DNA of 64,000 nucleotides, taken from assembly GCA_024509875.1 (NCBI GenBank), contig JAMPIV010018789.1, positions 231,813 to 295,812 on the forward strand. The letters are read 5' to 3'. The DNA is from Oreohelix idahoensis. Taxonomy: Eukaryota > Mollusca > Gastropoda > Stylommatophora > Oreohelicidae. The notes beneath the pieces are model-generated. The model made no database searches. It was given only the letters and a program-made list of their open reading frames with translations, and was not told the DNA's origin. Below, piece by piece: positions 47,761 to 60,640 of the stretch (position 1 is its first letter; each line of letters begins with the position of its first letter). The position numbers and the translations under genes are program-made.

Positions 47761-49689
47761 ATCCTTGTCTATCGCCAGCATAGCTTGCGATATGACAAAC
47801 GTAACTCGTCTCGCTACTTCAGGCACCTTATGCTGGGCTGGAAGATGTTACGTAACTTAAAAACAACTTCGTTCTGCACAAACAGAAGTCAATGTTGTTT
47901 CAAAACAGGTCAAGCGCTCAGGTAATAGTAATAGTAAGGGAGTGATGAAGTATGACAAGATATGATAAGAATACCTTGAACCATGAAAACGTAAACAATG
48001 AATACTGGCTGAATTCACACGTAAAAGGAGTGGCAGATAATACTGCCAGAGAGGTGTGAAATCCTAAAAAAAAGATAACTTATTTCGTGACAATGCCAAA
48101 TTCCAGCAATCTTAGCCTTTTTGATTCATCAACTGCAGTGTCGTTCTCTAACAGGCAATCATTAGTTATCTTTAGTATATATCATTTAATCATATCCATT
48201 GTCCCAATTATGAGTGCTCTCGAGGCTAGTCTGTCAACTCCCTCCTTGTCGCGTACCCCTGCATGACTAGGACAGTAGATCCACACCATTTCATGAAGGC
48301 GTGAGGCTTTCAAGTATGTTCTTCATTAACTTCGTAGCAATATTGGGGCTAAAAGTTTGAAGATAATCTTAATCTGCTCGTAAACTGCCCATAATCTCTT
48401 AGGATACTACTCTCCCTCGGTTTCATGCGTGTACTACTCTCCCTTGATCTCATTGTGCACCATTCTCCCTTGAAATAGTGTATAGAGAAGTCCAGCCCAT
48501 TTCAAATCTTTTTCTCTTTATACGCCATGTGATACTTTTCAGGTGTTTTAATAAAGAAACACGTTTTGATACGATCTCTTTTCATGCAATCTCCGATTTA
48601 CTTTGTTTTGCATCGCTTGACAATCTCCTTCGGCATCGACTTTTGCACAATGGGACTTCTTACAATGTGTACGTTCTTTAGTGCCCATATTTGTCTAACA
48701 TAACACATATTTTTATTGAAAATGTAATCTGGTTTTGATCATTGTGCTTCCATATTTTACTGTAAAAATATTGCGCCAACTAGTGGTTGATACCATTATC
48801 CCGTTGTATTCGTCTCTGCTTCTCACTCTAATCTGCACTAATTATTTAGTTTTCTTTTTGTTTAAACAAAAATTATGATTGAGTATTATTTGTTCTATGT
48901 AGTTGAAATTAGATTAGAATTATCGGAATAATGTTAAAGTACACACATCAAGAGCTTGCTTTTGGGCGTTATGAGGGATACCGCCACATCGGGCGCCGAC
49001 ATGGGAGAGGCGCCGAAATGCATTACAATTTTTTTTTTAAAGTATTCTAAAAGAACAAGAAAACTTTAACAAAATTTCAGAGTAAATAATTATTTACTTA
49101 AATGAAAGTAGACGCCATGAGAAGATCTCGCTCTATTCTGAAAAAATCCATAGGGCCAGCTCTAAATGGATTATTACCATTATCGAAATTGTAGGACGAA
49201 GCTCTTGTTTGTCAGTATTTATAAAGACCCAAGATATTAAACTTTAAACATGTGTTTAACAAACGGAATTAACAGAAAGAATAGAGGGGGTGGGGGTGGG
49301 GGAGGGGAAGGGGGGTTGTTTCTGTATTAAACATAAAGAAAACTAAGGCCAGATCAACGCACCAAATGTCTGATTTCAGTAAAGATTTATTATATTTCAA
49401 AGATTCAATGATGGCTTTTGTTACTATCATTGTTACCACCACATTTGTGATGTAGTTGGTGTCCATGTCAGAATGTCTCTTCATTTTTCAGATCTGTCCA
49501 TCTCTGACAACATGAACAAGCCTCGCTGTATTCCAATTTTGCTGCTCTGTTGCTTTCTGTGGATTTCAGTGTTTGGAGCTGAGTGCCCCTTTAAGGTTAT
49601 AATGTTAATCATTTATATGATTTCTACATTTATGTTTTAGGCTGATGTTTGACATTTTACCTCTCTGGTGTTTTATCTTTTATTTTCTT

Positions 49690-49716
49690 TCTTTCTCTCT
49701 CTCTCTCTTTCTTTCT
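49690..49716. repeat. CT-rich microsatellite
   Basis: ctttctttctctctctctct and continuation, simple sequence. Confidence 0.85.
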
Positions 49717-51585
49717 GAGTGGATTATAAAAATAGATGTGACAAATCAGTAATCAACTGGTTTGTGCATTTAATTTAAAAAAAGCATAATACACAAGAAA
49801 AATACATATTAATACTCTATTTGCGTATTGAATAGTGTCCATTTTTTATGGTAACTAAATTGATGTCGTAATAATTATGCATCCAGCCTAACATCTTTAA
49901 TTTTTAGTTTGATGTTCCAAACCATTCTGTTTATAATTTCTGTTCTTACTGGTATGTGATCACACATAGCACTTGATCTTGTGATGACTGATACCATTGT
50001 ATTGCCAAATCTTTTGTTTTAATCATTATGCAGTCAAATTACGAGTAGTTACGAGCAGTGTTTCCACTCTGTTAATTTATCTCGTCGTTATTTCTTTCTC
50101 CAAATCCGTAAATGCCTACAAAATGTAATTTTAATTGCCTTCATTCATAACTAATTTGCCCAGTCATTCTTCTTTTTCTTCGTCGATCGCTGCTTTCCTT
50201 TACCAACATCTATTTCTGTCATGACGTTGGCGGTCTGTCTCAAGGCTTCTCTTACCACCACACATATACTTTTTTCAGAGAAGCTATTGAACACTAAGCT
50301 CCTCTCGTGGAGTTGACGTTCTTGAACGATATTGTTCTACAGTTTGCTTGTCTCTCTTACATGAGCACATGCCTTTCTGTCCAATTCTCAACGTACCTAA
50401 CATTTACTGTTTGATTCTGCAGTGGCTTTTTCTAAGCCTGAACGTGTATTATTTGATCTCTTCTGTGTGAGGAGAAATATACTTGTTACATCTGACTCTA
50501 TATCGTCCCTGTGCCATTTGTCGTTCAAGCTTTTTTTATTATTATTTTTGTATCATAATTAGATGTTGTCCTGCCTTTAGTTACAGTTTTACTTCCTCTA
50601 TCTTTGGCAAGTTCATCTAATACTCATTTCCATACTGAAATGCACTGTACGTTGACTTTGTTGAATTATAGCTAGTGTTCCTAAGTGTCGAATCTGTCAT
50701 GTTATTGTGGCCGTTGACATATAAGCTGGGTGATGATAGCTTGTCTACTATTTCCTACTTCAGGAGGTTAATTAAAATTATGTATCTATGTGAGAATCCA
50801 GGTATCTCATAGGCTACCAGGATAGTATGCCAGTAAAGAGTTCTGGTCTTACAAGTAATACCCCAGTCTTTGAAATAAGCACTGGTGTATGGACATCATA
50901 GAAATAGTCAGACTGTGAAAACCCTGGCCAGTTGGTAAGAAGTTGTACCAGGATTTAAGGCGTCTCCTCCCTGTGACTATCTTATGATTTCTTATATTCT
51001 AGGGGATAATTAAAATGAACATTCACTGTGACCACAACTGTAAGATGTGAATAATTCCTCAGGTACAGTTAAAATATTTTAATATTTACACTAATATTCT
51101 ATTTCTGCTAGTTGGAACAGAGCATTAAAATATATATAAAATTAATTCACACAATTACTATTATTGTCTATTTAGACTTCAAGATCTTGAATAATAAAGT
51201 TACTGAAAACTGCAATCACTATATCACTGTTCTTAGTCCTTTGAATTTACCAATAACTGTCATCAATGGACTGAGTTTCTTTATGGTTTACTACTGTTTT
51301 CAACTATTTGCTGTTTTTCATATATGTTGGTGGTCAGTATCCTAAGTGACACTTATCTGACTCTTGATCCTGCTGACATGGACTGTCCGTTGCATGTATC
51401 AGTATTGGTAGACCCAGCACTAGGGATGCCAATGACCAGTTGAAGTTCACTCGCTGGGGTCCTGCACTTTCGTGGGATTGCCTCTGATATACAACACAGG
51501 TTTCTGATACTGGACAGTCTGGTTTGAGTTATTTCATGGAACCTGAAACATATCAGCCTTTGCTAGTATCTGGCTAGACTTGTAG

Positions 51586-51810
51586 CTGACTAGCACAGAT
51601 GTCAGACCAGTCAGTCATCAGATGTCACCGTTATACAATCATAGTAAGTAAGGACATCATTTCAGTGTTACAGAAGTATTAACATTTTGATTAATCGTAA
51701 CTGACTAGCACATAAGTCAGACTAGTCAGTCATCAGATGTCAAAGTTATACAGTCATAGCAAGTAACATCATTTCAATGATACAGATTTAATATTAACAT
51801 ATCAGTAATA
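51586..51810. repeat. Tandem duplication, about 115-bp unit, two copies
   Basis: ctgactagca starts at 51586 and again at 51701. Both copies contain cagtcatcagatgtca and a gtaacatcatttca-like end, with diverged bases between. Confidence 0.85.
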
Positions 51811-51949
51811 ACCATCATCTGGTTTATTCCGCTCCTGTACATCCTTTACTATTTATAACTTGATCTTTCCAAACCATATCAGGTACAAATTTAAATACTG
51901 ATGCCATTCCTAGCATCTACACAAAATTAATACACAAATAGATAAAGTG

Positions 51950-52160
51950 AGTGCCCGACTGACCAAACGATCAGGTTGCTTTCTTTATTAGGACAACTAC
52001 ATAGTTTTGGAACTGAAACCTGGCTGTGAAACGCTCCAGTTTACCAGCTGTAAATGGGCACTCAGTTGTGCGCTCGAACTAGGGAAGGAAAAGGCAGCGA
52101 GGAAGGGAACTAGTCACCTAACCTCGTAAAAGCGGTATCTTCCATGATGAAGCTCCTAAC
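51950..52160 (+). repeat. Possible SINE or LINE tail fragment
   Basis: ccagctgtaaatgggcact at 52044-52062 resembles the core of the SINE at 6119-6138 (minus strand). It is followed by a purine-rich stretch aaggaaaaggcagcgagg. No ends or duplication found. Confidence 0.35.
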
Positions 52161-52573
52161 ACTTCATTTGCCTATGACAATCTCTGCCATATATTTATAT
52201 CTTCGTCGAGATACAGCAATTAATATGATAGTTATTATCTTCATTTAGCTGTGGGTCTAATTGTGATTAAATTTTGTACAAGCAACAATCATCCACATAG
52301 CACCTGTTTAAATCATATTAAAAATCACAATACATTATATAAATGAATATTCTACGTGCATATATTTTGTGAAGTCTATACGAACATGCAATAAAACAAA
52401 TATAAGAAAATATTATACACGGTAGTTATCGTAATTTCGCTGACCCTCAGACTTCAGATACTGGACTAAAAATTTTTCTGGCGATCCGCTCACAATTCAT
52501 ATGGTATATGGGTAGTGGCGAAACTCTGCCTCTAGTCTGTCTCAAACCGGCTTTCCGTGTGTCCCTTTCAGTT

Positions 52574-53142
52574 TACCGATACGATATTTATAAGCCTATG
52601 ACGGCCGTATCGGAGAGCACTGACGTCACAGCTTAAGACTCGGCTGAAATCCCTGGGCAAAACAGCGATTTTCTCCGATCTGTGCGTTGACTGAAACTTC
52701 TCCTTTCTCATCCTCGGCTTATATAGTATCCATACTGTTCCATCTTATCTTGTTTTATACAGCCGATATATCTCTATATTCCTATCCATGTAATTTCCCA
52801 AACTGTTATTTGTTGATTGTAATATTTAGAACAGAAGTGGGTTTACAGGCTTTCAGCGTAACTGTGGGTAGCCGTAATACGCATATATCTCCGTAAATGA
52901 TAACTTCCTACCGTTTCTTCTTATATACAGTTATACACAATCCTTTCCTGGACTGAAAGGTGAAATCCTTTTCTCAATGATTTCCTTATGCTTTTATTTA
53001 TCATTGCCGATTGCCCTGTCTAATCAACATTCTGCCGATACACCGCCATTTTGAAAGCGGTCGCCTGGTGACAATCGATCGGCGAATGGTTTGTAAAACT
53101 CCATGAACCCGTTTGCAATGAATTGAAACCAATTTTGCGACA
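52574..53142 (-). repeat. 3' LTR of element E
   Basis: 569 bp, matches 57793-58361 at roughly 96 percent by eye. On the minus strand it starts TGTCGCAAAATT. Confidence 0.9.
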
Positions 53143-53160
53143 TTGCTCCCCCATATTTTA
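53143..53160 (-). promoter_or_regulatory. Polypurine tract of element E
   Basis: On the minus strand ATATGGGGGAGCAA directly precedes the 3' LTR start TGTCGC. Confidence 0.7.
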
Positions 53161-53181
53161 AGCTGGATGATATCTAGCTTA

Positions 53182-53925
53182 CTATTTGGTACAATACAAT
53201 TGCAAATCGATCATTCCGAGGTTAGTTTTTTTTCTTCTATCTTGCTCTAGCTCTGTGGGATGGCGATTAAGAAAATCTTCGCCCACATTCTGTTTTCCAG
53301 GAATATATTCGATAGTGAAGGAATATGGCTGAATCAATAATGACCATCTTAGCAAGCGAGTATTTGCATGACGTAATGAGGCCAAGAATGACAGGGGTTG
53401 ATGATCGCACTGGACCACAAATAGCTTGCCGTACAAATAGGGTTGACACTTATTGATGGCCCACACCAATGCTAAACATTCTCTCTCTATAGTAGAGTAA
53501 TTCCTTTCTGCAGCGTTCAACTTGCGGCTGGCATAAGCAACAGGAAAAAGTTCCTCATTCTGGGTCTGAGATTTTTGAAAAAGCGCTGCCCCAATTCCTA
53601 GATTGCTTGCATCAGTCCGTACTATAAACTCTTGCGTCATATCTGGCAACTTCAGGATAGGCATACTAGTGAGTTTATGCTTCAATTCTGAATATGCATG
53701 CTCACACTCTGCAGTCCACTTTATTGTGTCAGGTTTTCCTTTCTTTGTCAGATCCGTCAAAGGTGCACATAAGGTGTTGAAGTCTTTGATGTATTTTTGA
53801 TAGAATCCGCCTAATGATACAAACGACCTCACATCTTTTTTTGTCTGTGGTCTAGGTGCATTCCGTAACTTTTCTATATTTTTGGGATCAGGAGACATGC
53901 TTCTCTGGCAAATTTTATGTCCCAA
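53182..53925 (-). pseudogene. RNase H of element E
   Basis: An open frame of 247 codons: connection region (KKDVRSFVSLGGFYQKYIKD), RNase H with RTDASNLGIGAALFQ, IERECLALVWAI and CDHQPLSFLA, end YSFTIEYIPGKQNVGEDFL. The Asp, Glu and Asp of the active site are all present. It is the best-preserved piece of E and homologous to 45803-46510 of D. It is separated from its reverse transcriptase by stops. Confidence 0.88.
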
Positions 53926-54530
53926 AAATTATAATTCCTGACATTCTATTAAACACTTTGTTGGTACGAGCAGTCAAACCTGCCTCTCTGAGTCTATCCC
54001 GTAACAGTGATAGGGAATGTAGATGATCCTCAAATGTTTCAGTGGCTATGAGAATGTCATCATAAAGTTGGTGATGGTTGAGGTTTTCAGGGCTCCAGCA
54101 ATATCCTCATATCCTTGAAAATACGCTTGGTGCGTTTTTCAACCGAATGGTAGTACATTAATTCGTAGTGGCCCTCCGAAGTGTAAAAGCAAGCATGTGT
54201 CGGATCTTCGGGTTTGACAGGAATCTGGTAATATCCCTTAGTTAAATCGGCCTTAGAGAAATATTTCGCAGTACTGAGCGTCGAGAACATCTGATTGGTA
54301 TCCGGTAATGGATCAGCATTGGGTTTCAGTGATCGCATTCAATTTTCGGTAATCGATACAGAGTCGGTGTTCTCCACTTGGTTTTCTCAAACAGTATACA
54401 ACACTTGAACTGTAAAGTGATTTCTGACTTGGGAGGTGATTTGTTCTTGCAACAATAATCAATTTCTCCTTTCAATGCCTGTGCCTTGGCATATGGTATA
54501 AGGGTAAGTCTTCATGCAGATCGGTGTTGG
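53926..54530 (-). pseudogene. Reverse transcriptase of element E
   Basis: Fragments in several frames. The frame 54338-54087 contains KYFSKADLTKGYYQIPVKPE (first catalytic Asp in the usual setting, with KAD for TID) and CFYTSEGHYEL. The catalytic pair DDIL is encoded at 54050-54061, followed by LIATETFEDHLHSL in the same frame. Upstream, about 54500-54440, IPYAKAQALKGEIDY matches the start of the D enzyme. The middle block with MPFGL is damaged. Not functional. Confidence 0.8.
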
Positions 54531-54889
54531 ATCGATGGACCTTCATATATAGGCCAATACGTTGGTGCATCCCGGTTTATCAGTTAACACATTGCATGTG
54601 TTTTTAGTAATATTAACTATGCTCTCTGGCTTCCTGAGTTAACTGAGTACTAATTTTGATTGTTATATGGTCTCAGTCTGTCTCAATGGATAACTCTATT
54701 GAGGTTAATGTGTTCATGCTTCATTTCGGTTGCGATGGCCAGAGTCATTATACTGGGCCTACCTCCGTTGATGTTCCTGTCATACTATTTCTTAACAGAT
54801 TGACCCATGGTACACCTTTTCTTTTGACCTTTCTTGTACAATTTTGTATTTAGTCCTAGGATAATTTCTCTAGCACTTTATAGGGACCT

Positions 54890-55790
54890 GCCAACCCAAT
54901 CTGACAGTTTGTTGTTATTGAATGGGCAATAGAAGAAAGCACTTTTTCTCCAACGCACGTTCCTATTCCTTTGCTTTCTTGTTATACTATTCTGTATGTT
55001 TCTTTTCTGTCTGGCTCTGCGAAGATTGTCCTTAGCCAATTTCAGCCCGTTTTCAGTCGAGTTGTCAACTGCTTTACATTATCTGAATTGATGAGGTGAC
55101 ACTTTCCTATGCGTCTCATCTGTCCAAGTCGCGCAATGCTTCCAGTGGACCTTTTTAGGCCGACAAACACATGTGGTTGGTGCCATTCCTGTTTGGAATT
55201 TTGTGGTACTTCCGTTATGCAAATAGGCAGGGGTAAGTATTCATCCATGTTTACGGTTTTTCAACTTTGCCCAGCTTTCTGAGAAATAGAAATGAGCGTA
55301 CATCTGAACCGCTTCGACTTTGTCCATTTCCTTGTGGTGTGATAAGGAGCGCAATGCTACTGTTGGCTTGAAATATCCTGAACCTTCTTGGGTTACTTCC
55401 CTTGAACTGTGTACCATTGTCCGTCAATATTGATGTGGGAAACCCTAACCTGGTGAATATTGTCAAAACAGTGCCTCTGCAACATGCTTAGAATCTATAG
55501 ATGCCTTGGGGTCCGGCCTCTCCCCACATAGAGATGTATCCAACTAGAGGTTAAGATAATAACTATTCTTCTTTAGTGCTAGTTGAGGGGTTATGCAACA
55601 ATATCACTGCAAACTCTCCGAATGTAAGTACCCCTTGAGTGGAATTTCTCCTAGAGTTGCTGGTAGCTGTCTATGCTTGGGAGTACACGTTGACATTCAG
55701 GACAAGATTTCACATATCGTTTGATATCTTCCGTGATCTGGCCAGTGATAGTGGGACAAGCTATACGCTAGGATTGTGGCACCCAATTCC
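54890..55790 (-). pseudogene. Integrase of element E, upstream of reverse transcriptase
   Basis: The zinc domain is only a trace near 55790-55690 (KRYVKSCPECQR). The core has FPTSILTDNGTQFKG at about 55410-55445, where the second catalytic Asp is intact (unlike D). A following frame (55248-55042) carries a C-terminal part with the HWKHCATWTDETHRK region in another frame. Several stops. It lies between Gag and reverse transcriptase in reading direction, the same unusual order as D. Confidence 0.7.
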
Positions 55791-56649
55791 CATGTGTCCA
55801 TAATGGAATAGGGTCGTGTGCTAGCTCCTTAATCTCGAATCTCTGTATGACTCTTAGGCACTACAAGCTTGTCCTATGTCCTTGAGAGTTCTGTACAAGC
55901 TTTTCTATACAGTAGTCCATTTTTCATATAAAGTCCTCTTTCTCTGGAGGGTTTGGGCCCTTGGCCAATTTGCCAAAAACAAGGCTTCAAATGTGTCATC
56001 TTCTGTTATGAGCCTGTTTTCATTGCTCTGGGCTGAGTATGTTTGGATGTTCCTAATCCTTGTCTTGGTGCTCGACCTGGTCTGGACTGCTGCCATGACA
56101 ACATGGTTTTATTGGGTCACCCAATAAAAACACATACCACACCCACTATCAAACGAGTAATACTATGCGGTGAGTCAAACACTCGGCTTGTGATCGCTCC
56201 TTTCACCTTAGCGATGATTTCCCCTTTTATTCTTGCTATGGGAAGTGTCATGGGTTGCTTGTTCCTTAGTCAGCTCCTTGTATTTTCACGGTTTTGTGGT
56301 AAGTTGTTCAGGGGTGCACTAGGGTTGAATTACGACTGGAGTCTAAATCCAGGCGGTATTATATAAGCACATGACTCGAGTACGTTCACGGTTTACGAGT
56401 TCATACAGGGGGATTGACCGGCGGCTATTCTGAACCTGTCAGTTCATTCATATCTGTCCTATTCCCTGTTGCTATAATGCAGCGTGATGAAGGTTTTCCT
56501 TTTACAATCTACAGTGTTGTGGGTGTTCATCTTAACAGAAACTTTGCACCCCCTTATCTCCCTGTTTGTAGGGTTTCTTTTCTTGAGTCTGAGGGTTCTT
56601 GTCCTTATTATCAAATCTGGGCTTATTTCTGTACGGTTGGTCCTTTTGG
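55791..56649 (-). pseudogene. Gag end, protease region and linker of element E
   Basis: The region where D has its protease. Only the linker is clear: the frame 56096-55905 starts AAVQTRSSTKTR, matching VTAVTTRGQTKK in D. The D-T-G motif could not be read with confidence in any frame. Heavily decayed. Confidence 0.45.
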
Positions 56650-57590
56650 TCACACGTGGTATTTTTGTAGGTGGTGCTTATATCCTTCTACCTGCTTTCT
56701 TTTTGTTCCTACCAATTCAGCTTGAGCTGCTTGGTATCTCTCTGCACATTTCAAAATGTCTTCCAGCCTCTCTGCTCCTTGTTCCATAAGGAATTTCCTC
56801 ATTTCTTGAGACATGGAATCTTTCACTTGCTCTAACATAACCATTTCTTTCAGATCCTCGTAGGTTTTCTGATACTTACCTAAACTACTCCATTCAACAA
56901 ATACGTTTCTAGCCTAGCTGAGAACTGGTTATATGTTTCTCCAGGTAGAGGTTTAGAAGTTCTAAATTTCTTCCTATATGCCTCAGAGTTCTTTTCATAC
57001 CGGATCAGTAAGGCTTGCTTTAGTATTTCATAATTTTCCTGATCTTCTTTGGGGAGTTTCAGAAACACATCATATGCAATACCTCTCAATCCCTGGGATA
57101 ACTTTAGACTCCATTTTTCCTTTTCCAGTCCATATGTAGAGGCTAGCCTTTCATACCTATCCAGGTACGACTCAATTGCGTCCTCCTTTTCAACAAATGG
57201 AACTAGGTGGAAACTCATGGCTCCATTTGCCATGTTCTGAAACGAGCTATTCGCAGAATGAGGTGAGCTATTACCCTGGGTGCTAGTCCCAGCCTGAAGT
57301 TCAAGTTCAAGCTGTCTCATTTTCAGCTCATGGTCTCTCTCTGCTTGTAACCTCCTTTCTTCTATCTCAGCTTCTAATTTCTTGGCTTCTCTCTCTGCTT
57401 CTACTTCTAATTTCTTGGCTTCTCTCTCTGCTTCCAATTTCTGGGCTCTTTCTGCTTCCAATTTCTTTTTTTCTCTGTCCATATACTTTTCACATTCCGT
57501 CGTGACATACTGGACCAGAGCATCACCACTCATGCCAAGCTCGCTTCCCACCTGCAGTGTGGCAGACCTAAACTTGACCAAGTCAGCCAT
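56650..57590 (-). pseudogene. Gag of element E
   Basis: Begins MADLVKFRSATLQVGSELGM (a start chosen by homology; the frame opens 15 codons earlier). It has the N-terminal helix, a coiled coil of Glu/Lys/Arg/Ala repeats (about residues 50-115), and a capsid-like part (KWSLKLSQGLRGIAYDVFLK; NYEILKQALLIRYEKNSEAY). After a frame change at about 56880, 56844-56650 carries SMSQEMRKFLMEQGAERLED, the same end as D Gag. One frameshift otherwise interrupts a nearly complete Gag. Confidence 0.85.
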
Positions 57591-57792
57591 GGCATGATGT
57601 ATCTGTAGTCTAGTAGGGTAAGCTGTCTTACTCAAACTAAATTACTACAATATAATTAACTTAATTAAAATTAAAGTTAATTAACTGACTTCACCATATA
57701 TGAAACAGCTTTCTTTGTCTGTACTCAATGGTACTCCTAAAAATAAAATTTCCTATTTTGTTAACTCTTTCAAAAAATTTTCGAAAAAAAAA

Positions 57793-58361
57793 TACCGATA
57801 CGATATTTATAAGCCTATGGCGGCCGTATCGGAGGGCACTGACGTCACAGGTCAAGACTCGGGTTGAAAATCTTTCCTGAAACAGCGATTTTCTCCGATC
57901 TGTGCGTTGACTGAAACTTCTCCTTTCTCATCCTCGGCTTATATAGTATCCATACTGTTCCATCTTATCTTGTTTTATACAGCCGATATATCTCTATATT
58001 CCTATCCATGTAATTTCCCAAACTGTTATTTGTTGATTTTAATATTTAGAACAGAAGTGGGTTTACAGGCTTTTAGCGTAACTGTGGGCAGCCGTAATAC
58101 GCATATATCTCCGTAAATGATAACTTCCTACCGTTTCTTCTTATATACAGTTATACACAATCCTTTCCTGGACTGAAAGGTGAAATCTTTTCTCAATGAT
58201 TCCATTATGCTTTTATTTATCATTGCCGATTGCCCTGTCTAATCGACATTTTGCCGATACATCGCCATTTTGAAAGCGGTCGCCTTGTGACAATCGATCG
58301 GCGAATGGTTTGTAAAACTCCATGAACCCGTTTGCAATGAATTGAAACCAATTTTGCGACA
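57793..58361 (-). repeat. 5' LTR of element E
   Basis: 569 bp, partner of 52574-53142. The element end toward the interior reads CGTATCGGTA on the minus strand. No TGG-type primer site is evident just inside (57640-57792 is AT-rich). Confidence 0.9.
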
Positions 58362-59572
58362 GAGACTTCTTACTCTCACAACAACGTCAACAGTTCATGT
58401 ACTGACTGTTGATGGATGATGTCATGAGTCGATGAATGACTTCACGCTGAAAGCAGTATCAGTCAAATGTTGAACTTTATTTACATGATAAAGATGTTGA
58501 AGAAATGATATGCCTTACCTTCCTCATGAGGCTAGCCAACTTTACACAGCAAAACCTCAGTAGGTAATAATAAAAATGTCATTTTCTTTTATTCTCTCTC
58601 TTGTCGCTGCTTCTATATTCATACTGTCTCTAGTGGTTATGGTGGTCGTGGCTTGAGAACCACTTTTGCCACTATTTTTCTTGTCATAATATACTTAGTA
58701 TATACTCGTTGTTTATTCTATTTGTTCTGACTTATTTCTTCTGATTTCTAATTTCTTGACTTGGCGTGTCTTAGTGAGACTGGCCTAACAGCCAGGGATG
58801 TTGGTTTACCAAGTTATTCTTCTGCTCGCTAACCCGTCACTTGTCTACTGTACTTTACTATTTAGCTATTTTACTTAATTTTTCCAACGTATCTGAGTTT
58901 TCGAAAATACACACATTATCTTGTACTGGCGACACTGGTATCTTGTTCACCGAATAAAATAAGGAACTAACATCTCTACTTGTGGCGTACCAAGCGATTG
59001 AGTGTCTGAGTGATAGTTATAACTCTTCTGTCACCACAGAATCAACCAAAATCACTTTGGCTTATCACTCGATGAAAACTCCGAATTCAGCTTGCCACTT
59101 CTAAATCACTTTTACACCACTTGGAGGAAATCCATACTAGCTCTTTACGACTTGTGGCGGTTTCATAATCTGAACTAATTTTTACTAACCGTTGATTTAC
59201 GTCAACAAACATATTTTCGATATTTCTAGACATGTTTTGTCTGACGCAACAGATCACCATACATTAAAAAACCCGTAAATTTCCCATCGAGACAGCCGAA
59301 TACTACTCAAGATAACACAAAAACAGAACACAATTCGTATTAGAATTCTCGGCCAAGGTCAGCCGCACTACTCGGTAATCAAGGAGCGTAAACCCTACTC
59401 TTGTCCCCTTTTTCAATGTATTATAGATTATTGCCCTTAGACTACAAATCTAATTATAATCATAAAGGTCAATCCAATAACAATATATATTACCCGAATT
59501 CCTCTTACCTACACTAACTGTTACATTATTCTCATCTTGCCAAAGAGGAGTAATCTATTGATCATTCCATTG

Positions 59573-59625
<53 letters not shown>

Positions 59626-60535
59626 ATATATATTCTATAAATATATATATATATAGATATGATAATCTTAATATATATTTATATAGCACTGGTTGTTTCG
59701 TTCCAATTCGGTGATTCTGAGAGATTACCACTATAGGTCTTTCATGCACCATTTTATGAGGTGGGGGTAAATAGAATATGCTTTCTAGCTGGCTTAGCTT
59801 CTCTAACTGTACGAGCTAGAGTCAGGTACTCAGGTACAACTGGAGTCGACTCCGAATGCGAGGACCCTGGACCAAGTCGCTTGATTCCCGGAAGCTGTGA
59901 TATCATGATGCTGAAGCTGATAGTTATCTAACCATGAAAAAAAAATGAATGCTCCATATAAGCAGCTTCATGTTTAACTGAAGGAGTCTTTCTTTCTTGA
60001 CGGAAGGCTTAGTGAGTGCGGTGCAAACAGGTCATCTAATGTGTGTACGCAACGAGGGGACTGAAGGACCAATGCCCCAGACTGACGATTGAATAAAGAA
60101 CATGATACTTCACAGCGGGTGCTCTTTTTTGAATGTAAGAGCAATGTTTTTAACTTGATATCATAACATTCCCAAAACACGCCCTCGCGCAGTCCCCGCG
60201 TTTTATTAATGGGCCGAACAAAGAATAGGACTACTACTATTACTCCCTATGACAAGTCGTCAAAGGAGACTAATATAAGCGTGTGCAAGGGCCTGGCAAC
60301 TTTATCATGTAAAACAAAATGCTACATAAACTACTGCTGCAAGAGCATGTGGATGCTTGTGCAGGCTTTCTGAAAATGGACTACCTGCAACGGTGCCTTA
60401 ATGCTCCATAGTGAGAGAAGGGGAAAAGGATGAGAGTGATTCCAATAGGATAAAGTCTGTCATGTGATTGGTTTGGTTGTTCGTCCATCACGGGTGATGA
60501 AGACCACTCTGTTCATCCAATTATTTAAGAATATG
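58362..60535. other. Stretch without recognised gene
   Basis: AT-rich with short frames. It holds the TA repeat at 59575-59655 and a short motif caagtcgtcaaaggagacta at about 60253-60272, similar to gtcataagaggcgactaa in the right arm at about 36056. Confidence 0.5.
59575..59655. repeat. TA microsatellite, slightly interrupted
   Basis: TA alternation with small interruptions after 59622. Confidence 0.95.
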
Positions 60536-60640
60536 TTAGGTTAGTCTATGGGTACGAAGGTGACTGAAGAGCCCGATGCGGGCCTGGAAAGATCTTGGAC
60601 AGTGTGGGCAGGGAATGTTTGCTTCATGTGAAGGTTTTAT
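60536..60640 (-). pseudogene. C2H2 zinc finger at the C-terminus of the second LINE
   Basis: On the minus strand the codons before a TAA at 60536-60538 read CPHCPRSFQARIGLFSHLRT and then a final His, i.e. C-X2-C-X12-H-X3-H. It lies about 130 bases downstream of the reverse-transcriptase frame and in a different frame from it, so a frameshift separates them. A role in nucleic-acid or target binding is likely but inferred. Confidence 0.75.

Larger units (their letters stand above)
47761..52573. other. Long stretch without recognised gene
   Basis: Short frames only. Contents noticed: a CT-rich microsatellite at about 49690-49716, a G-run region at 49287-49315, a 115-bp tandem duplication at 51586-51810 and a SINE/LINE-like core at 52044-52062. 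No further homology recognised. Confidence 0.5.
52574..58361 (-). mobile_element. LTR element E: second GmR1-like Ty3/Gypsy element, decayed
   Basis: A minus-strand element of 5.8 kb with two 569-bp LTRs. Reading from right to left: Gag (57590-56650), a linker (about 56096-55905) homologous to that after the D protease, integrase (about 55790-54900), reverse transcriptase (about 54500-53930) and RNase H (53925-53200). Again integrase precedes reverse transcriptase. Many frame breaks; the protease itself is hard to see. No clear target duplication (cagtt left, gagac right). Confidence 0.87.

Noticed and set aside
48990..49016. GC-rich imperfect palindrome gggcgccgacatgggagaggcgcc
   Set aside because: Short and isolated; no terminator, origin or recombination context.
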